Positions 11,224-25,095 of a DNA stretch of 64,000 bases are shown here, one piece after another. Both the position numbers and the translations under genes were made by a program. Source of the stretch: Eleginops maclovinus (Eukaryota; Chordata; Actinopteri; Perciformes; Eleginopidae). The stretch is taken from positions 7,857,226 through 7,921,225 of the forward strand of contig NC_086360.1 of NCBI RefSeq assembly GCF_036324505.1. The letters run 5' to 3'. Numbering within the stretch: the stretch's first letter is position 1; every line of letters starts with the position of its first letter. Under the pieces are notes generated by a model that ran no database searches, was not told where the DNA came from, and saw only the letters and a list, made by a program, of their open reading frames with translations.

Positions 11224-13549
11224 CTGCAAACACAACACCAGGCCAGTTAATGAGTGTCAGGAACCATGCTGCTCCCATAGCAGGGGACAGAGGAGTATGA
11301 AGTGTGCTGTAGTACTCTGAAATAGCCAAAAAGAGGCTTAAGAGTTCCTGAAGTCTAAAAATAATCTGTCATGATATCTAAGGACCAGCAATCATGCTAA
11401 TAGGGTCACCAATCAACATGAGTTTTCCTAAGAGCTGTGAAAGTATTTCAGATCATTTTCTATATGTAGATATTTGTAGCAACGGTCTCTTGAATCTAAT
11501 AAGAGATCTGCCTTTTCCTTTGGTGAAAATATAATGTATGTTTCTTTATTTTGACCAAGCACAACTATGTGGGCCTGAAGCCAATGAGCAAATGTTTTAA
11601 ACCAGCACTAGTTCTAGTCTTGTTCAATACAGCAGGAGATTTATTTTGTAAATTATGGCTGCATTTTGAATAAAATAGATGATAAAGAAGGACAAACTTT
11701 ATGGTAGGACAACTGTATCATTGACAAATGGTTGCCACAGTGTTGTCCGGGTTTCTGTGTTGTAACATTTTAATTGACTAAATGTGTATAGGTCATCACT
11801 TTCCTGAGCTTCATCCACTTCTTTCAATTCTGGTTCCAAGAAAAACAAAGATGGAATGGCCAAACATGGAACTTAATAACGGTAGCCCACAAACCAATGG
11901 GTGACGTCATACCGTGTCAACGTTTTATAAATACGGACAGACGCAATGATATCCTACCAAACAACGTCCTTGCATTGATGTACAAAAAGATCCACAAAAT
12001 AGATGAAAACACGGATGTGCATACTTATTATTTAATAATCTAATCAGGAAAGAATCGTTCTTAGAAGTAATTGCCTGCTTAAATGTTTTGGGTCTCTCTG
12101 TGTCACATTCGCTTCATGTTGTTTTGATTCATTTCCTGCAACTTACAAACACTTTTCAATTATCAGCTGGTTTCCCCGACAGCTGCAGGTGGTGATCAGG
12201 ACATCATTAGTGACACATTGGAACAAAATTGCTTTGTGATCACATCCTGCCACCCTTAGATTTCCTGCAATAACACGCCTGTCATGCCTGTAGTTTATGG
12301 CGGATATATCAAAGGCTTGCACTGTCCTGCTAACATGATGACGTACAAACAAACTGAATGAAAAGCTCATCAAAACTAAGTGATGTGCTAAAGCAGGTGT
12401 CACAGGCATGAAAGACTGAGTTAAGTCACAATGAACAACGCCGGTATATAAGTGAGCCAGCACCAGGCATGGCATTACCATCTCCTCTACTCAAATGTGC
12501 CCTAGCAGCTGTTTCAAAAAGCTACAGTCAGAATTCTAATAAAGCCTCAGCCTTGTATGATGTTTCAATTTTCCGCAAACATATAAATGTAAAATGCACA
12601 TATGTACAAAGAGCCAGAAGCATCAGGTGAGAAAGGATGAACACCAATTAATTAAAGTTTTACAGCCACTTCATCCTTTAGGGAGCAAGTTGCCCTGGCA
12701 TAAAAAAAGCTGCTACTCTGCACCTGTGCACAGACAGAGCTACCTCTCAGAGCTCCAGAGAACTTTTTTTTTCCACCTTTCGGTCACAGGGTCGGTCGGT
12801 CTGGTCTCCTCTGCTGCACCTCACAGGCTTTACCTCGCTATGGCCCCTCTGCCAACACTCTGCCAGACTCACATATGGCGCTTTGCAACCAACACACACA
12901 CTGAACTCCAACTCCCATGGTCCCGAACCTACCCGACACTCCCCCATCTCTCCTCCTATTCACGAGCAATACTGGTTGAACTCCAATTTAACTTCTTACT
13001 CAAGTTTGCAACTTGAACAGATCAACAGAATATTCATGTCTGAAGGTGTGCAGCACATAGATAAACAGCCCTTGTCAAAATAAAATTAAAAGCTTTGGCA
13101 TCCTGATGAACTCTTGCCTGTGAAACAGTGGGGGAATTAGATATCTTCCAAAAGCGTGTTCTCTTTACAGCCATGTTATAAGACTTGGCTTTGTGAGTTA
13201 GAATATCCAAAAAGCATGCTAGCTCTCATACAGCAAAATGCAACTGTATGCTATTGGATATCCTTGTTTTGCTGGCATGCTGCATTTCACACACTTTGGG
13301 TTAGGATTTACTACATCTTGTTCTGGCATACTAAATAGTATGGGTATTCGACAGGCAGTCAACCATGCAGCTAATTGAATTAATGGAATTGGAGACTATA
13401 CTGAAAACACCACTGTTTGGCCCATTCATGGTCAGCTATCTCTTATAATTCTTGTTTGTTAAATTAGTATTCCCAATTACGACCATATGTGATCAAGCCT
13501 TGAATGTAGGTCCTATGGTGTCAAGAAACTTACAGCATGGAGGATACAT

Positions 13550-14950
13550 ACATAATGAAAGAACATCGGAATCCTACATGTCAAATTAACAATGGGATAT
13601 ATTTAGTTCACATTTATCTGGAATGAAAGTTCTAATTACAGCTAGAGGTTATCAGAATATGACTGGATGTGATAGCAACATAATAAGTTAGCTCCAGTTA
13701 TCATTGACACATCTTCTTTTTCGAAAAGAACAGTATCTCCTGCCGAGTGATATGATGTGTAGGTTACATTAATTACCACAGGCTAATATTTAGTTAGGAG
13801 ATGGCACAGAGCTGCCATAAAAAGCCTTTGTCAGGTGCTATAAATACATTACAGAGAAGGGTTGTACTGAATGTAATTCTCATTTCATATCCACACCTTC
13901 TTTTGACTATTCAAGCTTCAAATGTCTGTCGGCCATATTTGATCAAGTTTAAATCTGCCATGTGAATAAAGCGATTCCTAGGATAGTTCATATTTTATTT
14001 ATTGGACTGCTTCAATATAGATAACTCAACAGAGCGTGCTTCCTTTGGTTTAAGGGTTAGATATGAGATTATCTATTTTACCTTGAAACTTAGACATTCG
14101 GAATTCACAATGCTCTGGAGTTATTGGAAATGTCGAATACAACAATAAAGCCCCCACTGGAATATAATTATACGAATAGTTTAACAACAATATAAGTGTA
14201 GCCTGATCCTTATCTGTAAATATGCAGAAATATTGGGTTTAATTTAAATGAATAGACACGCCAATAAACAAACAATAAAATAAAATAGAAAAACAGCCGA
14301 GCAGCATTTGAGTATTGATGCAGGATTAGAATATCAACATTGTAAATTAAGCTTCGAGCCAATAATAAAATAGACAATATAAACCAATAAAATATTGAAA
14401 AGGTGAATGTGAGGGAAATGGTATATTTGCCTTGTTAGCTTAATTTATTCGCAGCAGGGATATCCTCCATGGCTTATTGTTTTCATGTATCTTACACCTG
14501 CAGACATTGCTCCCAGATAGGGATTATAAATATGCTGTACGTCAGCATATGTTGTCAGGCTTTGACACAGTTTGCCTACCTATTTACCAATTACCAGTTC
14601 CTCACATGCACAGTATTTGGTGACAAGGTCTGAGGATTACACTGCCTGAATTGATTCCCGGCATTACACCCATCACCAGACTGTCTTTTATTTGATTTAC
14701 TCAGAGCACATCTCCCACCTCGATTCAATGGCAGCTAAACAAATTTACCTCATGTCTAGCATGTTGACACCGGAGGCATATTTTGAATAAAACAAGCATA
14801 TTTACTTTCTCGATCGAGATCCGAGACTTCAACGAGGTGGCGTTTCAATTTGAGATCAGTTAAGATGAAGGATTTATTTCAGTATTAAACGAGGCAGAAC
14901 AGAGGCAAGATTGGAGACTCTGCTCTCAGACACATCATAAATTATACTGG
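13550..14950. other. Candidate conserved non-coding region
   Basis: This is an AT-rich but complex stretch without repeat signatures, long ORFs or low-complexity runs. It has several homeodomain- and MEF2-like AT motifs and an exact 8-bp inverted repeat (14530-14550). Its texture resembles intronic enhancer DNA. This is an impression only and needs comparison between species. Confidence 0.2.
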
Positions 14951-15718
14951 AGACTTATTAAAAGCGGGGATTTTGAGGCTGTGTAAACAAACAGACAGAC
15001 GGATAATTGGATAATAGTTGTGTTTCCGTCCAGTGGCACTGTTTAAATCTGAATATTTTATGAACCATGTGAAAATGCCACCTTCTTGTTAACACATGGC
15101 AGAGGCAAACAGTGACAGGAGTCCAATTTAGAAAAAAACAACGTTATGCTTGAATGTACGTAATGACACGCCAAGCTGACATTTAAAATGGATCAAAAGC
15201 TTCTCTGATGCATGACACAGAGCAGGAGATTGTTAAGACGATATCAAACATCTTTGAGTGTAAAGCAACAACTAACACTTTGCACTGTTATGCAACTCAA
15301 GGGGATGAAAACTGAGCCAAGTAAAGGAAATCAGTTCAGTCAATACTGTTTGATTCAAATGTTGTTTTTCGTTTTATCCAACCTTCTCTATGAGGGAACA
15401 AGTAAGTAAGAGAAAAGCTCAATATGTAGATGTCTAGCATAAACATGCTCACTGTGTCTTAACAAAGCAGACATCCTCCCCCGTCTATATGAACAAGGCA
15501 TTTCAGTAATCTGCGTCGCCCCCAAAGGAAGTGCTGGGCTCTCACCACTTTGAATGAATTCAAACATAACCAATTGGATACAGCTTTCCTGAAATTAATT
15601 GTTCATCTATCCTTGAAGCAGACATAGCATTAAAAAAAAGGCAATAATCTCAAACACAGCGGAAAAACAAACTTCATTCTAATCCAAATGTTATCTTCTT
15701 CCCTGAGCTAAGAGTGCT

Positions 15719-15953
15719 TATAATCTGAGCCACTGCCAAGGTGCCCCTTGAGCAAGGCACCAAACCCTGAAACTGCTCGCAGGCGCCGGGTGCCTGATTG
15801 CCTCCCTGCTCTGCCACCTCTCCCGCATGTGTGTGGTTGTTTGTGCATGTATATCATCCTTGCTTATGCATGTGTATCCTGTGTGTAAACAATACAGAGT
15901 GGGGAAAGAAATTTCCCTGTAAGGGATCAATAAAGTATATCTTCTTCTTTCAC
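15719..15953 (+). repeat. L2-like LINE 3' end
   Basis: The stretch reads GCCAAGGTGCCCCTTGAGCA, continues with AAGGCACC and later GCATGTGTGTGG, and ends with AAATTTCCCTGTAAGGGATC, AATAAAGTATATCTTCTTC. This layout (a stem-loop with the CCTTGAGCAAGG motif, then a polyA-like AATAAAG end) is typical of L2-type LINE 3' UTRs in fish. No coding part remains. Confidence 0.6.
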
Positions 15954-16544
15954 ATGAGCGCAAGGTATTAAACAGTGGTGATAATTCTCACTTCAGTTGC
16001 CCACTGTAAAACCAAGTGGATTCACTGCTTTATTCCGCATTAAATGTTAAGAGATGTTCCAATATGCTGTATTTCACCATGTATTAAGATACTTAGTTTT
16101 AAATACAAAATGTATTGCAAAATCATCCATCTTTCAAGTAAAATACAGGTATCGAGTATGTTTGAATTATCTCACCTTTTCTCTCAAAAAATGTGTTATA
16201 CAAGTAGTATGCCAGAAAGTGACTCAATGTTAGTGGTTAGCAGCAAGTGGGCAGCAAATCCTGCTAGCATGAGGTGCCATTGACGTACACTGTTATGCGT
16301 TCATGCTCTTTCAGTAGATATTATTATTGACTAAATATGTTATATATTTCCTTTTACATAAGTATATTCTGATATTATCAGATAACGTAATTTATTACAT
16401 TATGGCGAGAAACATAAGAAACAACTTAAATATGCTTGAATATTTTAGGTAACTTGGTTAACCACGAAAAAGCTTGCACCAAATTAGTAAATAGCTTACA
16501 GATACCCTGACTGAAGTGTGTAGAGTTTTTTTATGTTGTGGTTC

Positions 16545-16680
16545 TGCCACAGGACCAATCACGGAATCACCAAAGTCATTAGTGTTCATCCTCTGGAGTC
16601 CATGAATCTCTGATGGAAGTCTTGACGAAATCCTAGCTATAGTTGTTGGGATCAGTCTAACATATGTAAAGGAGTTTGAC
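16545..16680 (+). repeat. Relic of a dispersed teleost repeat, copy 1
   Basis: The copy contains CACCAAAGTCATTAGTGTTC, then ATCCTCTGG and TCCATGAATCTCTG, and ends with ATAGTTGTTGGGATCAGTCT. This resembles a common, unclassified fish interspersed repeat. Related but strongly diverged copies lie at about 22650-22800 and 29990-30180. Confidence 0.4.
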
Positions 16681-17566
16681 ATTGCCCTGCCTCATTTTGC
16701 ATATAAATTATGTTTTTAGTGAATAAGGAAAAACTTGGCTGCACGTTTTTGGAAGGATTTTCAGTGTAAGCCTTAGGGCATTAAACATAATGATACGCCT
16801 ACTACAGTTAGAATGGTAGCACAACCCACAATTAGTTTAAAAAAACTGGATACAAAATGATGTTATTGAGGTGCACACACACAAATACGCACACACAAAT
16901 CCTCTCTGAGAAGCAAGAAAAGAAAGTGAAACCAGTGTGTCAGCAAATTATTAAAATCGGACAACCATAGAAAGCAATGATACACACTTCACACTTATTA
17001 TGTTGTCATTTGTTACGTATTATGAAATGCAAGATATATTTAGCTCAGCTTATATAACAATTCTGCGTGCGTAGCTTATTGTTGCTCTAAAAACTTAGAG
17101 CTTTGGTTCGAATACTAATGGGGAGAAAATGTTATCAATGTTATCAAATGTTATCTGCTGCTACTTTGTTACATCCCCTCTCCAGCAGTGGTTGGATCAC
17201 AGCCATCACAGCAGACTGTCATTGTAACCCTATCATGGTTCTAATATTAAGTTTATATCAGGATGATACTGTTGCATGCAACTTCTGGAAGAAGTATTCA
17301 AGCCTACTAGCTTTGGGGACATAATGTTTCTTTAATACAGGTAGCAATATAAGCATTAAAAACACTTAAAAGTAGAAATAACTCAATGTTTTTGGAATTG
17401 TAATCACCCCTTATTTACAAATGGGTAGCTTAACCCTTAATAATTCATCAAAATGTCTTAGTATCCCAAATATAGAGGTTAAATAAGTTCCAAAATTTGC
17501 CTCAAAATGTATTAGTGAGAAAGTTGAATAAAGTAACATAACATGTAAAAGATTAAAGTAAAATTA

Positions 17567-18037
17567 CCTTTATTTCCGGACTATTAAGTGCACCTGAATA
17601 TAAGCCGCACCCACTGAATTTAAAATATATGTATTTTGTACATAAATAAGCCGCACATGTCTATAAGCCGCAGGTGCCTACCTGAAAGCTTTTGTTGTCT
17701 TTTTGCACTGAGTTAGTTCCTCACGCTGCTGTTTCCAACGTCTTATCATCGACTCAATAAGGCCAAGCTCCCGTGCAGCAGCTCTATTTCCTTTTCCAAC
17801 TGCCAGATCAATCGCCTTCAACTTGAAAGCTGCATCATATGCATTTCTCCGTGTCTTTGCCATGATGAGGGTGACAAAATGACTACCGTAATCAGAATAA
17901 TGGGAAGTTTGAGCACCATTTTGCCGGCATGAAGCTTGTGAAAGCGGGAAAAATCCATAAATTAGCCGCGTCATTGTATAAGCCGTGAGGTTCAAAGCGT
18001 GGGGAAAAAGTAGCGGTTTATAGTCTGGAAATTACGG
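17567..18037 (-). mobile_element. pogo-like (Tc1/mariner superfamily) deletion element
   Basis: This element of about 471 bp has imperfect inverted ends. The left reads TACCTTTATTTCCGGACTAT and the right, reverse-complemented, TACCGTAATTTCCAGACTAT. The outer TA (17565-17566 and 18038-18039) is the likely target duplication. Motifs of the form ATAAGCCGCA recur near both ends (17602, 17647, 17663 and 17979). The centre keeps only the N-terminal DNA-binding part of a transposase; the DDE catalytic domain is gone. Confidence 0.8.
17678..17863 (-). pseudogene. Truncated pogo-like transposase: DNA-binding domain
   Basis: From ATG at 17863 there are 61 codons beginning MAKTRRNAYDAAFKLKAIDL, then VGKGNRAAARELGL and IRRWKQQREEL. 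This is a Brinker/CENPB-N-type helix-turn-helix as found at the N-terminus of pogo/Tigger transposases, where it binds the element's ends. The frame is open further upstream to 17995, but those residues lack family features and the inner Met starts the known motif. The catalytic half is deleted, so at most a small DNA-binding peptide could be made. There is no evidence that it is expressed. Confidence 0.75.
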
Positions 18038-21000
18038 TACCTCAAAATTGTAAAAAGTAAGTAAGAGTTTTTAGAAAATGTTTTTACCACAATTCTAAAA
18101 TAAATCAATGAGAAATATAAGTCCTAAATGTCCAATATATAGGCTCCTATGCTGCTTGCAAAAGTGACCATAAAGCAGGAACATACAACAAAGTAATGCA
18201 CGAATGTGTCTTGAAACTCGGAATGGTACAGTAAGCAACGTTACATTTTTACATCTGGCGATTGCATTTACGTCTCAAAAATTGTTAAAATTGTGTTAAT
18301 ATGGGGAGAGTATCCTTCTGAACAAAACCTGTAATTAGCATAAACATTTGTTGAACTCAGATCTTGTGGAACAATGGTTTTCCATTGTTTACTATGAAGA
18401 GAATCCAATTATAATCTGGCCACATAACATTTGAACATTAATAAGCCTGTTTGCCAGAGGACAATTACAATATCTTTGCAGTCTGAGAAGAAATAAATAA
18501 TAGAGGAAACTAAAATTCTGCACACACAGAAAACCTTCTAATACTTACAGAAACATCCTTATAATGAAAATTCATATGAATGCGCAACTTCTGGGTGAAT
18601 AATTGAAGAATATACTTAGGTGGTTATCTTACCTGGGGTAACATAATGTAATTACGTGTAAATAAAGGAACTGTGCAGCGTGACTGTTTCAGGCGAGTGG
18701 TTAGTTGTGTGATCTCCCAGAGAAAAGACTCACAGGAACTGAACAATTCGTCTAGATTATATGGTGAACATCCTCTCACCAGAAAGAGTTCATGGGAACT
18801 GAAAATTAGAAATCAAGTACCGGTAATGCACTAGAAAAATGACTCCAGCAGTTGCAGTTTTAAGCTTTCGATTTCATTTTTAAAATTGTGTTTGAAACTA
18901 AACCATTGAAAACAGTAAACAGATTCCTGACAACCACATACAAAGATGTAACTGGAAACCAAGAAGATGTCATTTTAACCAGGATAAGAGATTGGAATAT
19001 GTATTTTTTAACAAAAGCCATACAATCATTTCACCAAACAATCCGATTGGAAATCTGTGTTCTTGCTTGGTTTGCTAACAGCCATGGCCACTGAGCTGAC
19101 TAAAGGTTGTACTACAGTTTGTGATCACTGTCAGAACCAAACCTCTCTAAAACCATTGAAGACACAACACATGGAAATGACCTTAATGTGCCCAATTGAA
19201 GACACAATCGTGAAAAAAACCCCAGAAAGATACTTAGTGTTCAAACAATGGTCACCAGGTGATGAATAGAAAAAGGAAAAACAGTAGAAATGTGGAAAAC
19301 ACACATATTTGTGTTCTAAAAATATTCAGAAATATAAAAAAAACGTAAGTGCATACAGCTGGCTTCTTGCCGATAAATGCTCTTACTGTCGATTTCACTT
19401 TTCACTACCCTTACAGATAAAGCATTGCATTCACACATCCATAATGCGACGGTGTACCTCTAAACAAAGATTCATGGATTCTCTCTACCTGTTGGGCCAC
19501 AATCCTTTAATGATGGGCCTAAGTATACATGGCTTTGTTTTAAAAGGTCACACATTGAAACCACCAGGGTTTGCCACAAAGTAACTGATTGGATAATGAA
19601 AACAAAGGGATTGAACCCACGAAGATAAGGTCATATTGCTACAACGCTATACAAATCTCATTTGTTGCAAAAACTCTGACACTGCATAACCTCCAACTAT
19701 TCTCCTGACAGAAGATTTAATTTAATTTGCCCAATACCAGCAAGGTGAACTTCAGGTGAACTGACCAAAGCCTGAATGGGATTATCTAAACAGTCATGTA
19801 AATTCACGCATCACGTCACCCTCATGTAAACCAAGTTAAAACGTATAAACAGGAATCTCTTTCACAAACAAAAAACATCAGGAAAGTACATCTTCAGCTG
19901 GAAGTGAAGTTTCAAGCAGGGAAAGTGCCAGATAAAATACCTGGTGGATGATTATCTGGCAGCATTCCACAGTTTGAGTAAAATATAAATAAAATAGTGC
20001 AACAACTTCAAAAACACGATTTCACATCGAGCAAGACCGTCAGATATGTCAGGAAATGTCTCTCGCCGTCTCAAGTTTAGCTCTCCAGAAGGAGGGTTTC
20101 TGATGGCACAAGTATTCTGGGACATACAATATCAGAGGAGACAATGGCAGGTGTCTGACGGAGGCTCAGGTAGTTGGTACCTAAACACAACCCTAAAAAA
20201 AAAAGGGATCAAGAGTCCTGTGTTCCATCAGTTTAATATCCCCAACATCAGCCTTGGCCAAGCAGACAGCACTCTTCTGCCAAGAAAAACATATGGGATT
20301 CAGCTGAAGGGCTCCAGTTTTTCAAAAACAGTCTCTTTCAGTCTAAACTTCTTAAGGAGGTCGGTATGAACGTGCTTTCGTTTAAAAAAAAATTGAGGTA
20401 CTGCAACATTGAAAAAAGGTCTGAATTCAGCCAGGACACTGCCACCTTTCACCCTCGGTGTTGTTCAAAGGTGTGTTTGCTTTCAAAAATGTGAGCAAAC
20501 CTTCGTCATCGTTACCTGCCATTTTCATCCCCAGCCTTTAAAGGAACTTTAAGGGGAGAAAATAAACAAGTTAATTTCTTGTGATTTGCAGGGGAGTCTA
20601 GTAGAAAAAATGTTTTTGAGAATGCTTTACAATAATAAACAGACATTTGCAAAAATAACTTAGAAGTGTACATTTGATTTGTGTAGCTGCATTTAAAGTT
20701 CCTCCTCAGATGTATTTAATCTGATTTGGTTGTGTTCCGAAGTGTTGAAAAAAGTCATTTTTTAAAGAAAAAAAAAAAAGTGTCGGGCAGAGGAAGGTGA
20801 AACAGGCTACACTTTGAGAGACAATATAATAATTTATTTTAACTCAAACTTTTTGTGCATCCCCACCATACAGAGCAAACATTTACAGTCGGCTTTGAGG
20901 AGGCGGTGAAGCGTCCACACTTGAAAACTTAAAATAAAATGTTGCACCGGTGAAAGGCTCTCAATGTCCGTCTGTAGCGACAGCAGAGAATGTGGGCTCC

Positions 21001-22629
21001 TCTTAAGTTTATATAGGTCATGATTAAAAATGTATAAACACATAAATATCAATAAAAGCGACCGGGCAGTACACACTGAACTGAAGCCTCGGCTGCCCGG
21101 GAGAAAACTTGGAAGAAATAGCTTGGCTTTGCATATCTTGGTGTGCCTCCCCTCCTGAACCTCAAACCATATACCCAAACAGATCTGGGGTCAAGCCTCT
21201 GCAACAAGCCTTGGCTAAGTCAACAGTGAACATTAAGAACTATTAGTGAATAAAACTCTTGTGCCTGACTACAGTTCACTGCAAAGAGGAACTGGCTCAC
21301 TTTCTTTTTCTAATCAAATAGGATATTTTCTTTGCTTTTTCTGGGGGGGTTTTTTGTCCCTCCACGGCAGCTCCAGATATGTCAGGAGCCGTGCACGTCC
21401 AGAATGCTCTTTTATGTCTCCGAGGCCAAAAGAGTGGGCCACTCAACACACGTAGCTCTTAGCAAAACATAGCATTTCTTATTTGCTCATTTTGTCACTC
21501 TCCATGAGTCTCACGTTGTAAACGTTTCCTCTGAGGCAAAATCTTGCCGTAGGAGTTTAAGGTGGAGGCGTTAAAACTTCCCGAAGGGGCTGATGGCAAA
21601 GTGTCGGGTGAGTGTCCTCTAAAAAGGATTATGCTCTGAAAAGGTACTTCAACGGATGCAGTACCCATCATGCCTGCAGTCTGTTTACACTCGTGAGTCT
21701 CGCACACAACCACAGAAAAGTGCCTCACCCTTTTGGCTGGCAGAGCTGATTATGCAACATGACACACATAAAGAGGTGGCCAAGTTTTGCAGAGGCGCTG
21801 GCGAGGTAAAGGTTAAAATCAACAGTCAGCCATGCAGGAATTCTCTGCGGTTTTCAGGTCAGCACTGCCTCTGTCTGTCTGTATCCGTCAGTTGATCGCA
21901 CTGTCTGCCAAGGACTGCTTAAAAGAAAAAGACATTTCTCTTTCATGCAACACAGAGCAAGAGGAGGTTTTTGTTCCAGTTGTCCTGATTTATGGAAACA
22001 AATGAGAGAGGCTGAAGCAGTATTTCATGGTTGCTTTGAGACATTTATAGGCAGCTCACAGTTTGTTTGTCCTGGTACTTCGCGGTACTTCATAATTCAG
22101 CTGAAAGAGCGCAAAGTACACAGAGCTGATGATCCATAATCCTGACAAATTGAAATAAAAAGGTCACCTCTGAGCCACAGAGATGTATGGCATCAAATGA
22201 AATGCATTCCAATACGAGCAATTAAATCACAATGTGTCACTGATGCAACGGTAATAAGGGGGATGTCACTTTCCGTTTTAATGCCCCTGATCTCGACTCT
22301 TGTGATAATTACTGCATTTTTGTTCATGCGTAACACAGCTATAGCTGCAGCTTTTTTTTGTTGAAAAAGCGCAGCATTCCTCTTGCTTTTTGCCAGTCAA
22401 AAACATAAACTAAAGTATCAAATGAAACTGTTGGTTGATTGCTATTTCAAAGTTTGTTCCCACACTCACAGAGCTGTGCACTAGAGAAGTATTCATCAAG
22501 GTCAATCAATCTTTAATATCATGATTTTATATTAAAGTACTCTGTAGACTTTAAATGAAGTTAGGGCATCATCTTTGACCTGGTGTAACAAAATAATCTC
22601 ATCTCAAAGGTCCATTTAGTAGATTCTCA

Positions 22630-22800
22630 CAGGGTCGACTCTTATTTTACTCAAAACCACAGACATCAATCTCATAATGGCGCCAAAGGGAATGAGGACC
22701 ATCTTGAGCAACATAAAGGTCTTCCTAAATGTCATACCAATCAATGAGATAGTAGAAATATTTAAGTCTATACCAAAGTGGTAGACCGCCATCGCCCTCC
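22630..22800. repeat. Relic of a dispersed teleost repeat, copy 2
   Basis: The stretch has ATGGCGCCAAAGGGAATGAG, then CATACCAATCAATGAGATAG and ATACCAAAGTGGTAGACCGC. The order of these motifs matches the family seen at 16545 and 29990. It is strongly diverged. Confidence 0.35.
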
Positions 22801-25064
22801 ATACAGCTCACCTCGCTTAAATGGAATATAATGCACGTCCTAATGTGCTCTAAACTCTGAGACACACCATCGGTGAAATGAGTTCCGCAGTGCAAGTGTG
22901 TAATATTAACATCACAGAGAGTAAGTAATGGTGTCAGGCGTGGGCTCCTTCCAAGAGGACATATTAAGAGTCATCCAAAACCATTATTCAGCACCATGCC
23001 CGCATCAATGTGAGGAGTAAATTCAAGCTCACTGTTGGCTTAACATATTTCAATATCCTTCTCTGAAGGCTGAACGAAATATAAATAAAACCCACTTCAG
23101 ACCTTTGGGCTCCAATATTGTTATTATTATTGTTCATCACAGTGTGACTCGCCCCAAAAAGATTATTCATTTGTGCTCTTCCATCATTTCCCTAGCTGGA
23201 TCAAAAATGGACACACAGATTATGTCTTGACTCCTTAAATCCAAAAATACACAAGACATGGGAAGCTTGCCCTTCCCCTTTTTGCCTTTCAGGCCTCAAC
23301 AATAAAATATCTGCAGTATGTGAACCATCAAGGAAACCCTGTGAGCACATGAGTGTACATAAGAAGAGGCCAGATTTGAACTTAAGAGTCACGTAAGAGG
23401 AGGAGGAGGATGGGAATGATGAAGTCGACACCACTTCTCGAGGTCAGTTACATTCCACATTTTTTTTCTCAAAGAGTAGGTTTAAATCCACAAGAAAATA
23501 AAGAAAAAAACATCCCCAGCTTCGTCGCACCCGCTGACTATTAACGATGGACGTACTGTACTCGTAAAACCACGTCCTTTCACAATAAAGTCCTCCATAA
23601 CAAACAGACCAGGTGTGCTTTAAAGATCAAACGCTGTCATTATATATTGCAAAAGAAGCAACTGCTTTCATAGAGCCTAAATTTCAAAAAGAGTGTATAA
23701 GTTGACAAGACAGTCCTTGCCTTTAAAGATGTTACCAGCTTGTATGTCACACGGTAAATATCAAAGAGTGTCACAGAGCGTTTCTGAACCAAACAAGGCG
23801 GTTTCTCAGGGAAGGAGACGTTTCACAAAGCGGACAATCCGCTGCTGCTGCTGCTGCTGAATCTTTATATTCAGATTACAATAAATACGATGTTGATGTT
23901 GTTTAAAAACAAACGCTCAAATATTAACAACAATTTCATCATCAACTTTTTTTTTCTTCTTAAGGAAGATACATAAAGAGAAGGGTCTAAAAAATCTACA
24001 TTATTCTGTAGTAGATCAATTATGTAATATGTCATATTGACACTGCGTCTTAATAACCTCAAACTTATATTGGCTTTTCTGTACCAGCAATATATCTGCA
24101 ATGAACTGATATCAGTGGATAAATGCCTAATTTATAAGACTAGCTCTATCAATAGATTAAACTTTAGAAACTATGCAAACTTAATGCTCTGCATTTAAAA
24201 TCAGCCATCATTCAACCATTTAAGCTAACTGTCAGTCCATTAGTGTGCCAATTCATAAAACTGCACAACAAAGACAAACAGTTGGATCGTGAACACAAGC
24301 TTTAGTTTACCCAATGAGGCTCTGTAGACCAATATCTCATAAATTCAGTGAGAACAAGTCACAGACAGTTTGTGGGATTATTTTGGGCATAATTGTACAG
24401 CGGTGTGTGATGACAAGAAAAAAAAGCCCATTTGATTTTGAATTGAATAAGGGTGGTTTGTAACCGGGCTCTATTGAAACATTTACAAAGAAACATTTCT
24501 TAAGAAATTCATCACAAAATAGCCATATGGTTAAAGGGTTTGAAATGTGTTTCTGCCACAATGCCTTTCTTCTTCTTTAATCCTTTCAAACTGTGAAAAA
24601 AGATAATAAATAGATACCAAGTGAAATTGAAAAAAAAACATCAGTAAGACCATCTTGACTTTGAGCTATAAGTCCCCTTAATATTTAACTCTGCTAATGA
24701 GATGAAAATGAATCTGGTTTTGTAACAAAAACCATGAATCACTGGAGGGAACATGAGACAGAAATGGGCTAATCGGTGACAGACTCAGCTTTGCAGCATA
24801 TTTGAACGTGGCCTCTGCTGTGACCCTGACAGATCGGTTCTGCTCAGCACATGAGATTAAAAAAGGCAGAAAACAGATCTCCACGCTGATTTGTTTCATA
24901 CACTTTTACCAAGAAACCCCTTTCCCTGGTCTCTCTGACATGCATGAATGTTGATGGCTGACTCCCACACAGGCCAGCAACCCTCACCCTCTCCTCACCC
25001 CCACACTCTGCTACTGCTGCTGAAGCAGAGGAGGTATATGCCTAATAAGCATTAAGCAGTCAAG

Positions 25065-25095
25065 CTGCCTGCCTGCCTGCCTGCCTGCCTGCTGC
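25065..25095. repeat. (CTGC)n short tandem repeat
   Basis: This is a run of about seven CTGC units in intron 2. A shorter CTG run (about 23841-23859) lies nearby. Confidence 0.9.

Noticed and set aside
12594..13016. A 140-codon open frame on the plus strand in a GC-richer patch
   Set aside because: It has no motif or homology I recognise, and the frames on both strands are open by chance of composition. It could be a repeat or non-coding element, but there is no support for a gene.
23841..23859. CTG triplet run
   Set aside because: Six units only, non-coding and of ordinary length; not worth a separate claim of instability.
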